Source: Fasciola hepatica (lineage: Eukaryota > Platyhelminthes > Trematoda > Plagiorchiida > Fasciolidae). From it: 64,000 nucleotides of DNA. Shown here in pieces: positions 26,824-41,854 of the stretch. The notes below the pieces were generated by a model. The model was not told the origin of the DNA and ran no database searches. It was given only the letters and a program-made list of their open reading frames with translations. Both the position numbers and the translations under genes were made by a program. The stretch lies in NCBI GenBank assembly GCA_948099385.1, contig CANUEZ040000191.1, positions 930,001 through 994,000 of the forward strand. The letters run 5' to 3'. Each line of letters begins with the position of its first letter. Position 1 is the first letter of the stretch.

Positions 26824-28091
26824 CTAAGTAAAACCAAGGCATTCCCTTATGAACAATCCACACAGATTGCTCATACAATGCAATAGAGCAGTAGCAGTGT
26901 AGATTTGAATAATATGATTCTCCATGCAGCTTGAACACTGAACTGACCATTGAAAATTATGGAAGCACTGTACAGCTGTTTGATCCGCTAAGGGATTCAT
27001 GAGCATTGCAAATGGACAGAGCCCACACGGGGACACGAACAAGGGTTGGGGTGAACGAATGTCAGTCGAACACCCAAACCACAAGGCTATCCCATATGGG
27101 TCTCAACGCATTGTTCAACATATACACTACATGATATAGCACAATCCTTAAATTGGCTTCGGCTTTCGCTTTCGCTTTGAACGGTAACAACCAAATTCTC
27201 GCACACCGATCCAATCCTATGTCCCATCACTTCTCTATTTATGGCTTTATTTATAACGATGGTATTCCTTTATGAACAATCCACACAGATTGCTCATACA
27301 ATGCAATAGAGCAGTAGCAGAGTAGATTTGTATAATATGATTCTACATGCAGCTTGAACACTGAACTGACCATTGAAAATTATGGAAGCACTGTACAGCT
27401 GTTTGATCCGCTAAGGGAATCATGAGCATTGCACATGGACAGAGCCCACTCGGAGACACGAACAAGGGTTGGGGTGAACGAATGTCAGTCGAACACCCAA
27501 ATCTCAAGTCTATACCATATGGGTCTCAACGCTTTGTTCATCATATACACTACATGATAAAGCACATTCCCCAAATTGGCTTCGGCTTTCGCTTTGATTT
27601 GTACGGTAACAACCAAATTCTCGCACACCGATCCAATCCTATGTTCCATCACTTCTCTATTTATGGGCCTAAGTAAAACCAAGGCATTCCCTTATGAACA
27701 ATCCACACAGATTGCTCATACAATGCAATAGAGCAGTAGCAGAGTAGATTTGTATAATATGATTCTCCATGCAGCTTGAACACTGAACTGACCATTGAAA
27801 ATGATGGAAGCACTGTACAGCTGTTTGATCCGCTAAGGGAATCATGTGCATTGCACATGGACAGAGCCCACTCGGGGACACGAACAAGGGTTGGGGTGAA
27901 CGATTGTCAGTCGAACACCCAAACCACAAGGCTATCCGATATGGGTCTGAACGCTTTGTTCAACATATACAATACATGATATAGCACAATCCCCAAATTG
28001 GCTTCCGCTTTCGCTTTCGCTTTGAACGGTAACAACCAAATTCTCGCACACCGATCCAATCCAATGTTCCATCACTTCTCTATTTATGGGC
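26824..28091. repeat. Partial third copy of the start of block Q (3 monomers)
   Basis: Units at 26824, 27247 and 27669 match those at 20477, 20900 and 21322 (offset 6347 bp) and at 29363, 29786 and 30208 (offset about 2539 bp). Shared marks are the GCAAATGGACAG unit, the ATGGCTTTAT unit (here ATTTATAACG) and the GATTTGTACGG form with its lost base. After 28.0 kb the match stops: the next unit has CTTCCGCTTTCG, as near 26310, not the GGTTAGC-type unit. Confidence 0.75.
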
Positions 28092-29362
28092 CTAAGTAAA
28101 ACCAAGGCATTCCCTTATGAACAATCCACACAGATTGCTCATACAATGCAATAGAGCAGTAGCAGAGTAGATTTGTATAATATGATTCTCCATGCAGCTT
28201 GAACACTGAACTGACCATTGAAAATTATGGAAGCACTGTACAGCTGTTTGATCCGCTAATTGAATCATGAGCATTGCACATGGACAGAGCCCACTCGGAG
28301 ACACGAACAAGGGTTGGGGTGAACGAATGTCAGTCGAACACCCAAACCACAAGGCTATCCGATATGGGTCTCAACGCTTTGTTCAACATATACACTACAT
28401 GATATAGCACAATCCCCAAATTGGCTTCGGCTTTCGCTTTCGCTTTGAAATGTAACAACCAAATTCTCGCACACCGATCCAATCCTATGTTCCATCACTT
28501 CTCTATTTATGGGCCTAAGTAAAACCAAGGCATTCCCTTATGAACAATCCACACAGATTCCTCATACAATGCAATAGAGCAGTAGCAGAGTAGATTTGTA
28601 TAATATGATTCTCCATGCAGCTTGAACACTGAACTGACCATTGAAAATGATGGAAGCACTGTACAGCTGTTTGATCCACTAAGGGAATCATGAGCATTGC
28701 ACATGGACAGAGCCCACACGGGGACACGAACAAGGGTTGGGGTGAACGAATGTCAGTCGAACACCCAAACCACAAGGTTATCCCATATGGGTCTCAACGC
28801 TTTGTTCAACATATACACTACATGATATAGCACAATCCTTAAATTGGCTTCGCCTTTCGCTTTGACTTTGAACGGTAACAACCAAATTCTCGCACACCGA
28901 TCCAATCCTATGTTCCATCACTTCTCTATTTATGGGCCTAAGTAAAACCAAGGCATTCCCTTATGAACAATCCACACAGATTGCTCATACAATGCAATAG
29001 AGCAGTAGCAGTGTAGATTTGTATAATATGATTCTCCATGCAGCTTGAACACTGAACTGACCATTGAAAATTATGGAAGCACTCTACAGCTGTTTGATCC
29101 GCTAAGGGAATCATGTGCATTGCACATGGACAGAGCCCACACGGGGACACGAACAAGGGTTGGGGTGAACGAATGTCAGTCGAACACCCAAACCACAAGG
29201 TTATCCCATATGGGTCTCAAAGCTTTGTTCAACATATACACTACATGATATAGCACAATCTCCAAATTGGCTTCGGCTTTCGCTTTCGCTTTGAACGGTA
29301 ACAATTAAATTCTCGCACACACCGATCCAATCCTATGTTCCATCACTTCTCTATTTATGGGC

Positions 29363-32300
29363 CTAAGTAAAACCAAGGCATTCCCTTATGAACAATCCAC
29401 ACAGATTGCTCATACAATGCAATAGAGCAGTAGCAGTGTAGATTTGTATAATATGATTCTCCATGCAGCTTGAACACTGAACTGACCATTGAAAATGATG
29501 GAAGCACTGTACAGCTGTTTGATCCGCTAAGGGAATCATGAGCATTGCAAATGGACAGAGCCCACACGGGGACACGAACAAGGGTTGGGGTGAACGAATG
29601 TCAGTCGAACACCCAAACCACAAGGCTATCCCATATGGGTCTCAACGCATTGTTCAACATATACACTACATGATATAGCACAATCCTTAAATTGGCTTCG
29701 GCTTTCGCTTTCGCTTTGAACGGTAACAACCAAATTCTCGCACACCGATCCAATCCTATGTCCCATCACCTCTCTATTTATGGCTTTATGTATAACGATG
29801 GTATTCCTTTATGAACAATCCACACAGATTGCTCATACAATGCAATAGAGCAGTAGCAGAGTAGATTTGTATAATATGATTCTACATGCAGCTTGAACAC
29901 TGAACTGACCATTGAAAATTATGGAAGCACTGTACAGCTGTTTGATCCGCTAAGGGAATCATGAGCATTGCACATGGACAGAGCCCACTCGGAGACACGA
30001 ACAAGGGTTGGGGTGAACGAATGTCAGTCGAACACCCAAATCTCAAGTCTATACCATATGGGTCTCAACGCTTTGTTCATCATATACACAGCATGATAAA
30101 GCACATTCCCCAAATTGGCTTCGGCTTTCGCTTTGATTTGTACGGTAACAACCAAATTCTCGCACACCGATCCAATCCTATGTTCCATCACTTCTCTATT
30201 TATGGGCCTAAGTAAAACCAAGGCATTCCCTTATGAACAATCCACACAGATTGCTCATACAATGCAATAGAGCAGTAGCAGAGTAGATTTGTATAATATG
30301 ATTCTCCATGCAGCTTGAACACTGAACTGACCATTGAAAATGATGGAAGCACTGTACAGCTGTTTGATCCGCTAAGGGAATCATGTGCATTGCACATGGA
30401 CAGAGCCCACTCGGGGACACGAACAAGGGTTGGGGTGAACGATTGTCAGTCGAACACCCAAACCACAAGGCTATCCGATATGGGTCTGAACGCTTTGTTC
30501 AACATATACAATACATGATATAGCACAATCCCCAAATTGGCGTCGGCTTTCGCTTTCGCTTTGAATGGTTACAACCAAATTCTCTCACACCGATCCAATC
30601 CTATGTTCCATCACTTCTCTATTTATGGGCCTAAGTAAAACCAAGGCATTCCCTTATGAACAATCCACACAGATTGCTCATACAATGCAATAGAGCAGTA
30701 GCAGGTTAGCTTTGTATGACGTGATTCTCCGGTCAGCTTGAACACTGAACTGACCATTGAAAATGATGGAAGCACTGTACAGCTGTTTGATCCGCTAATT
30801 GAATCATGAGCATTGCACATGGACAGAGCCCACACGGGGACACGAACAAGGGTTGGGGTGAACGAATGTCAGTCGAACACCCAAACCACAAGGTTATCCG
30901 ATATGGGTCTCAACGCTTTGTTCAACATATACACTACATGATATAGCACAATCCCCAAATTGGCTTCGGCTTTCGCTTTCGCTTTGAACGGTAACAATCA
31001 AATTCTCGCACACACCGATCCAATCCTTTGTTCCATCACTTCTCTATTTATGGGCCTAAGTAAAACCAAGGCATTCCCTTATGAACAATCCACACAGATT
31101 GCTCATACAATGCAATAGAGCAGTAGCAGTGTAGATTTGTATAATATGATTCTCCATGCAGCTTTAACATTGAACTGACCATTGAAAATTATGGAAGCAC
31201 TGTACAGCTGATTGATCCGCTAATTGAATCATGAGCATTGCACATGGACAGAGCCCACACGGGGACACGAACAAGGGTTGGGGTGAACGAATGTCAGTCG
31301 AACACCCAAACCACAAGGCTATCCCATATGGGTCACAACGCTTTGTTCAACATATACACTACATGATATAGCACAATCCTTAAATTGGCTTCGGCTTTCG
31401 CTTTCGCTTTGAACGGTAACAACCAAATTCTCGCACACCGATCCAATCCTATGTCCCATCACTTCTCTATTTATGGCTTTATGTATAACGATGGTATTCC
31501 TTTATGAACAATCCACACAGATTGCTCATACAATGCAATAGAGCAGTAGCAGAGTAGATTTGTATAATATGATTCTCCATGCAGCTTGACCACGGAACTG
31601 ACCATTGAAAATTATGGAAGCACTGTACAGCTGTTTGATCCGCTAAGGGAATCATGAGCATTGCACATGGACAGAGCCCACTCGGAGACACGAACAAGGG
31701 TTGGGGTGAACGAATGTCAGTCGAACACCCAAACCTTAATTCTATAACATATGGGTCTCAACGCTTTGTTCATCATATACACTAGATGATAAAGCACATT
31801 CCCCAAATTGGCTTCAGCTTTCGCTTTGACTTTGTAAGGTAACAACGAAATTCTCGCACACCGATCCAATCCTATGTTCCATCACTTCTCTATTTATGGG
31901 CCTAAGTAAAACCAAGGCATTCCCTTATGAACAATCCACACAGATTGCTCATACAATGCAATAGAGCAGTAGCAGTGTAGATTTGTATAATATGATTCTC
32001 CATGCAGCTTGAACACTGAACTGACCATTGAAAATTATGGAAGCACTGTACAGCTGTTTGATCCGTTAAGGGAATCATGTGCATTGCACATGGACAGAAC
32101 CCACACGGGGACACGAACAAGGGTTGGGGTGAACGAATGTCAGTCGAACACCCAAACCTCAAGGCTATCCGATATGGGTCTGAACGCTTTGTTCAACATA
32201 TACAATACATGATATAGCACAATCCCCAAATTGGCTTTGCCTTTCGCTTTCGCTCTGAACGGTAACAACCAAATTCTCGCACACCGATCCAATCCTATGT

Positions 32301-34020
32301 TCCATCACTTCTCTATTTATGGGCCTAAGTATAACCAAGGCATTCCCTTATGAACAATCCACACAGATTGCTCATACAATGCAATAGAGCAGTAGCAGTG
32401 TAGATTTGTATAATATGATTCTCCATGCAGCTTGAACACTGAACTGACCATTGAATATTAAGGAAGCACTGTACAGCTGTTTGATCCGCTAAGGGATTCA
32501 TGAGCATTCCACATGGACAGAGCCCACACGGGGACACGAACAAGGGTTGGGGTGAACGAATGTCAGTCGAACACCCAAACCACAAGGTTATCCGATATGG
32601 GTCTCAACGCTTTGTTCAACATATACACTACATGATATAGCACAATCCCCAAATTGGCTTCGGCTTTCGCTTTCGCTTTGAACGGTAACAATCAAATTCT
32701 CACACACACCGATCCAATCCTTTGTTCCATCACTTCTCTATTTATGGGCCTAAGTAAAACCAAGGCATTCCCTTATGAACAATCCACACAGATTGCTCAT
32801 ACAATGCAATGGAGCAGTAGCAGTGTAGATTTGTATAATATGATTCTCCATGCAGCTTTAACATTGAACTGACCATTGAAAATGATGGAAGCACTGTACA
32901 GCTGATTGATCCGCTAATTGAATCATGAGCATTGCACATGGACAGAGCCCACACGGGGACACGAACAAGGGTTGGGGTGAACGAATGTCAGTCGAACACC
33001 CAAACCACAAGGTTATCCGATATGGGTCTCAACGCTTTGTTCAACATATACACTACATGATATAGCACAATCCCCAAATTGGCTTCGGCTTTCGCTTTCG
33101 CTTTGAACGGTAACAATCAAATTCTCGCACACACCGATCCAATCCTTTGTTCCATCACTTCTCTATTTATGGGCCTAAGTAAAACCAAGGCATTCCCTTA
33201 TGAACAATCCACACAGATTGCTCATACAATGCAATGGAGCAGTAGCAGTGTAGATTTGTATAATATGATTCTCCATGCAGCTTTAACATTGAACTGACCA
33301 TTGAAAATTATGGAAGCACTGTACAGCTGATTGATCCGCTAAGGGAATCATGAGCATTGCACATGGACAGAGCCCACACGGGGACACGAACGAAGGTTGG
33401 GGTGAACGAATGTCAGTCGAACACCCAAACCACAAGGCTATCCCATATGGGTCACAACGCTTTGTTCAACATATACACTACATGATATAGCACAATCCTT
33501 AAATTGGCTTCGGCTTTCGCTTTCGCTTTGAACGGTAACAACCAAATTCTCGCACACCGATCCAATCCTATGTCCCATCACTTCTCTATTTATGGCTTTA
33601 TGTATAACGATGGTATTCCTTTATGAACAATCCACACAGATTGCTCATACAATGCAATAGAGCAGTAGCAGAGTAGATTTGTATAATATGATTCTCCATG
33701 CAGCTTGAACACTGAACTGACCATTGAAAATTATGGAAGCACTGTACAGCTGTTTGATCCGCTAAGGGAATCATGAGCATTGCACATGGACAGAGCCCAC
33801 TCGGAGACACGAACAAGGGTTGGGGTGAACGAATGTCAGTCGAACACCCAAACCTTAATTCTATAACATATGGGTCTCAACGCTTTGTTCATCATATACA
33901 CTACATGATAAAGCACATTCCCCAAATTGGCTTCGGCTTTCGCTTTCGCTTTGAACGGTGACAACCAAATTCTCGCACACCGATCCAATCCTATGTTCCA
34001 TCACTTCTCTATTTATGGGC
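29363..34020. repeat. Large block Q, copy 2 (11 monomers)
   Basis: This is the second copy of the block at 20477-25132, with the same order of rare markers at +8886 to +8888 bp. In the unit at 32750 it has a +2 CACACACACC form with GCAGCTTTAACATTG, where copy 1 has a GGTTAGC-type unit (23862), so one unit was exchanged after the duplication. One monomer (25133 in copy 1) is missing at the end of this copy, after which the partner offset falls to 8465 bp for the units at 34021 and 34444. Confidence 0.8.
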
Positions 34021-34443
34021 CCAAGTAAAACCAAGGCATTCCCTTATGAACAATCCACACAGATTGCTCATACAATGCAATAGAGCAGTAGCAGAGTAGA
34101 TTTGTATAATATGATTCTCCATGCAGCTTGAACACTGAACTGACCATTGAAAATGATGGAAGCACTGTACAGCTGTTTGATCCGCTAAGGGAATCATGAG
34201 CATTGCACATGGACAGAGCCCACACGGGGACACGAACAAGGGTTGGGGTGAACGAATGTCAGTCGAACACCCAAACCTCAATGCTATCCGATATGGGTCT
34301 CAACGCTTTGTTCAACATATACAATACATGATATAGCACAATCCCCAAATTGGCTTCGGCTTTCGCTTTGACTTTGTACGGTAACAACCAAATTCTCGCA
34401 CACCGATCCAATCCTATGTTCCATCACTTCTCTATTAATCGGC

Positions 34444-34865
34444 CTGAATAAACCAATCCATTCCCTTATGAACAATCCACACAGATTGCTCATACAATGC
34501 AATAGAGCAGTAGCAGAGTAGATTTGTATAATATGATTCTCCATGCAGCTTGAACACTGAACTGACCATTGAAAATGATGGAAGCACTGTACAGCTGTTT
34601 GATCCGCTAAGGGAATCATGTGCATTGCACATGGACAGAGCCCACACGGGGACACGAACAAGGGTTGGGGTGAACGAATGTCAGTCGAACACCCAAACCT
34701 CAAGGCTATCCGATATGGGTCTCAACGCTTTGTTCAACATATACAATACATGATATAGCACAATCCCCAAATTGGCTTCCGCTTTCGCTTTCGCTTTGAA
34801 CGGTAACAACCAAATTCTCGCACACCGATCCAATCCTATGTTCCATCACTTCTCTATTTATGGGC
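34444..34865. repeat. Variant monomer with altered start, copy 3
   Basis: It is the partner of the unit at 25979 at an offset of 8465 bp. It keeps the ordinary GAGTAGATTTG segment where the partner has the GGTTAGC patch, and both have the perfect ATGTGCATTGCACAT dyad. Confidence 0.75.
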
Positions 34866-36134
34866 CTAAGTAAAACCAAGGCATTCCCTTATGAACAATC
34901 CACACAGATTGCTCATACAATGCAATAGAGCAGTAGCAGAGTAGATTTGTATAATATGATTCTCCATGCAGCTTGAACACTGAACTGACCATTGAAAATG
35001 ATGGAAGCACTGTACAGCTGTTTGATCCACTAAGGGAATCATGAGCATTGCACATGGACAGAGCCCACACGGGGACACGAACAAGGGTTGGGGTGAACGA
35101 ATGTCAGTCGAACACCCAAACCTCAAGGCTATCCGATATGGGTCTCAACGCTTTGTTCAACATATACACTACATGATATAGCACAATCCTTAAATTGGCT
35201 TCGCCTTTCGCTTTGACTTTGAACGGTAACAACCAAATTCTCGCACACCGATCCAATCCTATGTTCCATCACTTCTCTATTTATGGGCCTAAGTAAAACC
35301 AAGGCATTCCCTTATGAACAATCCACACAGATTGCTCATACAATGCAATAGAGCAGTAGCAGTGTAGATTTGTATAATATGATTCTCCATGCAGCTTGAA
35401 CACTGAACTGACCATTGAAAATGATGGAAGCACTCTACAGCTGTTTGATCCGCTAAGGGAATCATGTGCATTGCACATGGACAGAGTCCACACGGGGACA
35501 CGAACAAGGGTTGGGGTGAACGAATGTCAGTCGAACACCCAAACCTCAAGGCTATCCGATATGGGTCTCAACGCTTTGTTCAACATATACAATACATGAT
35601 ATAGCACAATCCCCAAATTGGCTTCGGCTTTCGCTTTCGCTTTGAACGGTAACAACCAAATTCTCGCACACCGATCCAATCCTATGTTCCATCACTTCTC
35701 TATTTATGGGCCTAAGTAAAACCAAGGCATTCCCTTATGAACAATCCACACAGATTGCTCATACAATGCAATAGAGCAGTAGCAGAGTAGATTTGTATAA
35801 TATGATTCTCCATGCAGCTTGAACACTGAACTGACCATTGAAAATGATGGAAGCACTGTACAGCTGTTTGATCCGCTAAGGGAATCATGAGCATTGCACA
35901 TGGACAGAGCCCACACGGGGACACGAACAAGGGTTGGGGTGAACGAATGTCAGTCGAACACCCAAACCACAAGGCTATCAAATGTGGGTCTCAACGCTTT
36001 GTTCAACATATACAATACATGATATAGCACAATCCCCAAATTGGCTTTGCCTTTCGCTTTCGCTCTGAACGGTAACAACCAAATTCTCGCACACCGATCC
36101 AATCCTATGTTCCATCACTTCTCTATTTATGGGC

Positions 36135-37826
36135 CTAAGTAAAACCAAGGCATTCCCTTATGAACAATCCACACAGATTGCTCATACAATGCAATAGAGC
36201 AGTAGCAGAGTAGATTTGTATAATATGATTCTCCATGCAGCTTGAACACTGAACTGACCATTGAAAATGATGGAAGCACTGTACAGCTGTTTGGTCCGCT
36301 AAGGGAATCATGAGCATTGCACATGGACAGAGCCCACTCGGGGACACGAACAAGGGTTGGGGTGAACGAATGTCAGTCGAACACCCAAACCACAAGGCTA
36401 TCCGATATGGGTCTCAACGCTTTGTTCAACATATACACTACATGATATAGCACAATCCCCAAATTGGCTTCGGCTTTCGCTTTCGCTTTGAAATGTAACA
36501 ACCAAATTCTCGCACACCGATCCAATCCTATGTTCCATCACTTCTCTATTTATGGGCCTAAGTAAAACCAAGGCATTCCCTTATGAACAATCCACACAGA
36601 TTTATCATACAATGCAATAGAGCAGTAGCAGAGTAGATTTGTATAATATGATTCTCCATGCAGCTTGAACACTGAACTGACCATTGAAAATGATGGAAGC
36701 ACTGTACAGCTGTTTGATCCACTAAGGGAATCATGAGCATTGCACATGGACAGAGCCCACACGGGGACACGAACAAGGGTTGGGGTGAACGAATGTCAGT
36801 CGAACACCCAAACCTCAAGGCTATCCGATATGGGTCTCAACGCATTGTTCAACATATACAATACATGATATAGCACAATCCCCAAATTGGCTTCGCCTTT
36901 CGCTTTCGCTTTGAACGGTAACAACCAAATTCTCGCACACCGATCCAATCCTATGTTCCATCACTTCTCTATTTATGGGCCTAAGTAAAACCAAGGCATT
37001 CCCTTATGAACAATCCACACAGATTGCTCATACAATGCAATAGAGCAGTAGCAGTGTAGATTTGTATAATATGATTCTCCATGCAGCTTGAACACTGAAC
37101 TGACCATTGAAAATGATGGAAGCACTGTACAGCTGTTTGATCCGCTAAGGGAATCATGAGCATTGCACATGGACAGAGCCCACTCGGGGACACGAACAAG
37201 GGTTGGGGTGAACGAATGTCAGTCGAACACCCAAACCACAAGGCTATCCGATATGGGTCTCAACGCTTTGTTCAACATATACACTACATGATATAGCACA
37301 ATCCCCAAATTGGCTTCGGCTTTCGCTTTCGCTTTGAAATGTAACAACCAAATTCTCGCACACAGATCCAATCCTATGTTCCATCACTTCTCTATTTATG
37401 GGCCTAAGTAAAACCAAGGCATTCCCTTATGAACAATCCACACAGATTGCTCATACAATGCAATAGAGCAGTAGCAGAGTAGATTTGTATAATATGATTC
37501 TCCATGCAGCTTGAACACTGAACTGACCATTGAAAATGATGGAAGCACTGTACAGCTGTTTGATCCACTAAGGGAATCATGAGCATTGCACATGGACAGA
37601 GCCCACACGGGGACACGAACAAGGGTTGGGGTGAACGAATGTCAGTCGAACACCCAAACCTCAAGGCTATCCGATATGGGTCTGAACGCTTTGTTCAACA
37701 TATACAATACATGATATAGCACAATCTCCAAATTGGCTTCGGCTTTCACTTTCGCTTTGAACGGTAACAACCAAATTTTCGCACACCGATCCAATCCTAT
37801 GTTCCATCACTTCTCTATTTATGGGC
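36135..37826. repeat. Dimer higher-order repeat, two copies (846 bp each)
   Basis: Units at 36135 and 36981 share CCCACTCGGGG with TGATCCGC or TGGTCCGC. Units at 36558 and 37404 share TTTGAAATG just before them, TGATCCACTAAGGG and CACACGGGG. The alternation marks a two-monomer repeat. Confidence 0.65.
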
Positions 37827-38250
37827 CTAAGTAAAACCAAGGCATTACTTTATGAACAATCCACACAGATTGCTCATGCAATGCAAAATGGCAGTAGCAG
37901 AGTAGATTTGTATAATATGATTCTCCATGCAGCTTGAACACTGAACTGACCATTGAAAATGATGGAAGCACTGTACAGCTGTTTGATCCACTAAGGGAAT
38001 CATGAGCATTGCACATGGACAGAGACCACACGGGGACACGAACAAGGGTTGGGGTGAACGAATGTCAGTCGAACACCCAAACCTCAATGCTATCCGATAT
38101 TGGGTCGCAACGCTTTGTTCAACATATACAATACATGATATAGCACAATCCCCAAATTGGCTTCGGCTTTCGCTTTCGCTTTGAACGGTAACAACCAAAT
38201 TCTCGCACACCGATCCAATCCAATGTTCCATCACTTCTCTATTTATGGGC

Positions 38251-39942
38251 CTAAGTAAAACCAAGGCATTCCCTTATGAACAATCCACACAGATTGCTCA
38301 TACAATGCAATAGAGCAGTAGCAGAGTAGATTTGTATAATATGATTCTCCATGCAGCTTGAACACTGAACTGACCATTGAAAATGATGGAAGCACTGTAC
38401 AGCTGTTTGATCCGCTAAGGGAATCATGAGCATTGCACATGGACAGAGCCCACACGGGGATACGTACAAGGGTTGAGGTGAACGAATGTCAGTCAATCAC
38501 CCAAACCACAAGGCTCACCCATATGGGTCCCAACGCTTTGTTCAACATATACAATACATGATATAGCACAATCCCCAAATTGGCTTCGGCTTTCGCTTTC
38601 GCTTTGAACGGTAACAACCAAATTCTCGCACACCAATTCAATCCTATGTTCCATCACTTCTCTATTTATGGGCCTAAGTAAAACCAAGGCATTCCCTTAT
38701 GAACAATCCACACAGATTGCTCATACAATGCAATAGAGCAGTAGCAGAAGAGATTTGTATAATATGATTCTCCATGCAGCTTGAACACTGAACTGACCAT
38801 TGAAAATGATGGAAGCACTGTACAGCTGTTTGATCCGCTAAGGGAATCATGAGCATTGCACATGGACAGAGCCCACACGGGGACACGAACAAGGGTTGGG
38901 GTGAACGAATGTCAGTCAAACACCCAAACCACAAGGCTATCCGATATGGGTCTCAACGCTTTGTTCAACATATACAATACATGATATAGCACAATCCCCA
39001 AATTGGCTTCGGCTTTCGCTTTCGCTTTGAACGGTAACAACCAAATTCTCGCACACCGATCCAATCCTATGTTCCATCACTTCTCTATTTATGGGCCTTA
39101 GTAAAACCAAGGCATTCCCTTATGAACAATCCACACAGATTCCTCATACAATGCAATAGAGCAGTAGCAGAGTAGATTTGTATAATATGATTCTCCATGC
39201 AGCTTGAACACTGAACTGACCATTGAAAATGATGGAAGCGCTGTACAGCTGTTTGATCCGCTAAGGGAATCATGAGCATTGCACATGGACAGAGCCCACA
39301 CGGGGATACGTACAAGGGTTGAGGTGAACGAATGTCAGTCAATCACCCAAACCACAAGGCTCACCCATATGGGTCCCAACGCTTTGTTCAACATATACAA
39401 TACATGATATAGCACAATCCCCAAATTGGCTTCGGCTTTCGCTTTCGCTTTGAACGGTAACAACCAAATTCTCGCACACCGATCCAATCCTATGTTCCAT
39501 CACTTCTCTATTTATGGGCCTAAGTAAAACCAAGGCATTCCCTTATGAACAATCCACACAGATTGCTCATACAATGCAATAGAGCAGTAGCAGAGTAGAT
39601 TTGTATAATATGATTCTCCATGCAGCTTGAACACTGAACTGACCATTGACATTTATGGAAGCACTGTACATCTGTTTGATCCGCTAAGGGAATCATGAGC
39701 ATTGCACATGGACAGAGCCCACTCGGAGACACGAACAAGGGTTGGGGTGAACGAATGTCAGTCGAACACCCAAACCACAAGGCTATCCGATATGGGTCTC
39801 AACGCTTTGTTCAACATATACAATACATGATATGGCACAATCCCCAAATTGGCTTCGCCTTTCGATTTGACTTTGTACGGTAACAACCAAATTTTCGCAC
39901 ACCGATCCAATCCTATGTTCCATCACTTATCTATTTATGGGC
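38251..39942. repeat. Dimer higher-order repeat, two copies (846 bp each)
   Basis: The multi-base variant GGGGATACGTACAAGGG, GTCAATCACCC, GGCTCACCCATATGGG and GTCCCAACG occurs at about 38457-38535 and again at 39303-39381, exactly 846 bp apart. An ordinary unit lies between. The unit at 39520 has its own changes (GACATTTATGG, TACATCTG). Confidence 0.75.
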
Positions 39943-41664
39943 CTAAGTAAAACCAAGGCATTCCCTTATGAACAATCCACACAGATTGCTCATACAATGC
40001 AATAGAGCAGTAGCAGAGTAGATTTGTATAATATGATTCTCCATGCAGCTTGAACACTGAACTGACCATTGAAAATGATGGAAGCACTGTACAGCTGTTT
40101 GATCCGCTAAGGGAATCATGAGCATTGCACATGGACAGAGCCCACACGGGGACACGAACAAGGGTTGGGGTGAACGAATGTCAGTCGAACACCCAAACCA
40201 CCAGGCTATCCCATATGGGTCTCAACGCTTTGTTCAACATATACATTACATGATATAGCACAATCCCCAAATTGGCTTCGGCTTTCGCTTTCGCTTTGAA
40301 CGGTAACAACCAAATTCTCGCACACCGATCCAATCCTATGTTCCATCATTTCTCTATTTATGGGCCTAAGTAAAACCAAGGCATTCCCTTATGAACAATC
40401 CACACAGATTGCTCATACAATGCAATAGAGCAGTAGCAGTGTAGATTTGTATAATATGATTCTCCATGCAGCTTGAACACTGAACTGACTATTGGAAATT
40501 ATGGAAGCACTTTACAGCTGTTTGATCCGCTAAGGGAATCATGAGCATTGCACATGGACAGAGCCCACTCGGAGACACGAACAAGGGTTGGGGTGAACGA
40601 ATGTCAGTCGAACACCCAAACCACAAGGCTATCAAATGTGGGTCTCAACGCTTTGTTCAACATATACAATACATGATATAGCACAATCCCCAAATTGGCT
40701 TCGGCTTTCGCTTTCGCTTTGAAATGTAACAACCAAATTCTCGCACACCGATCCAATCCCATGTTCCATCACTTCTCTATTTATGGGCCTAAGTAAAACC
40801 AAGGCATTCCCTTATGAACAATCCACACAGATTGCTCATACAATGCAATAGAGCAGTAGCAGAGTAGATTTGTATAATATGATTCTCCATGCAGCTTGAA
40901 AACTGAACTGACCATTGAAAATGATGGAAGCACTGTACAGCTGTTTGATCCGCTAAGGGAATCATGAGCATTGCACATGGACAGAGCCCACACGGGGACA
41001 CGAACAAGGGTTGGGGTGAACGAATGTCAGTCGAACACCCAAACCACAAGGCTATCCGATATGGGTCTCAACGCTTTGTTCAACATATACAATACATGAT
41101 ATAGCACAATCCCCAAATTGGCTTCGGCTTTCGCTTTCGCTTTGAACGGTAACAACCAAATTCTCGCACACCGATCCAATCCTATGTTCCATCACTTCTC
41201 TATTTATGGGCCTAAGTAAAACCAAGGCATTCCCTTATGAACAATCCACACAGATTGCTCATACAATGCAATAGAGCAGTAGCAGAGTAGATTTGTATAA
41301 TATGATTCTCCATGCAGCTTGAACACTGAACTGACCATTGAAAATGATGGAAGCACTGTACAGCTGTTTGATCCGCTAAGGGAATCGTGAGCATTGCACA
41401 TGGACAGAGCCCACACGGGGACACGAACAAGGGTTGGGGTGAACGAATGTCAGTCGAACATCCAAACCTCAAGGCTATCCGATATGGGTCTCAACGCTTT
41501 GTTCAACATATACACTACATGATATAGCACAATCCCCAAATTGGCTTCGGCTTTCGCGTTCGCTTTGAAATGTAACAACCAAATTCTCGCACACCGATCC
41601 AATCCCATGTTCCATCACTTCTCTATTTATGGGCCTAAGTAAAACCAAGGCATTCCCTTATGAA

Positions 41665-41680
41665 CAATCCACACAGATTG
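41665..41680. repeat. Short hairpin CAATC-N6-GATTG, one per monomer
   Basis: The perfect 5-nt arms CAATC and GATTG enclose CACACA. The element occurs at the same offset in nearly every unit. Units with CACACATTG (for example 5250, 5673, 8211) or GATTCCTC or GATTTCTC (for example 3558, 28515, 36558, 56436) break or alter one arm or the adjoining base. With such short arms a function is doubtful; it is listed as a visible internal structure. Confidence 0.5.
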
Positions 41681-41854
41681 CTCATACAATGCAATAGAGC
41701 AGTAGCAGAGTAGATTTGTATAATATGATTCTCCATGCAGCTTGAACACTGAACTGACCATTGAAAATGATGGAAGCACTGTACAGCTGTTTGATCCGCT
41801 AAGGGAATCATGAGCATTGCACATGGACAGAGCCCACACGGGGACACGAACAAG

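Noticed and set aside
41695..41735. TATA-like promoter at GTATAATATG
   Set aside because: It is AT-rich and occurs in most units, but with no initiator, transcript or terminator evidence. Satellite transcription is possible but cannot be inferred here.
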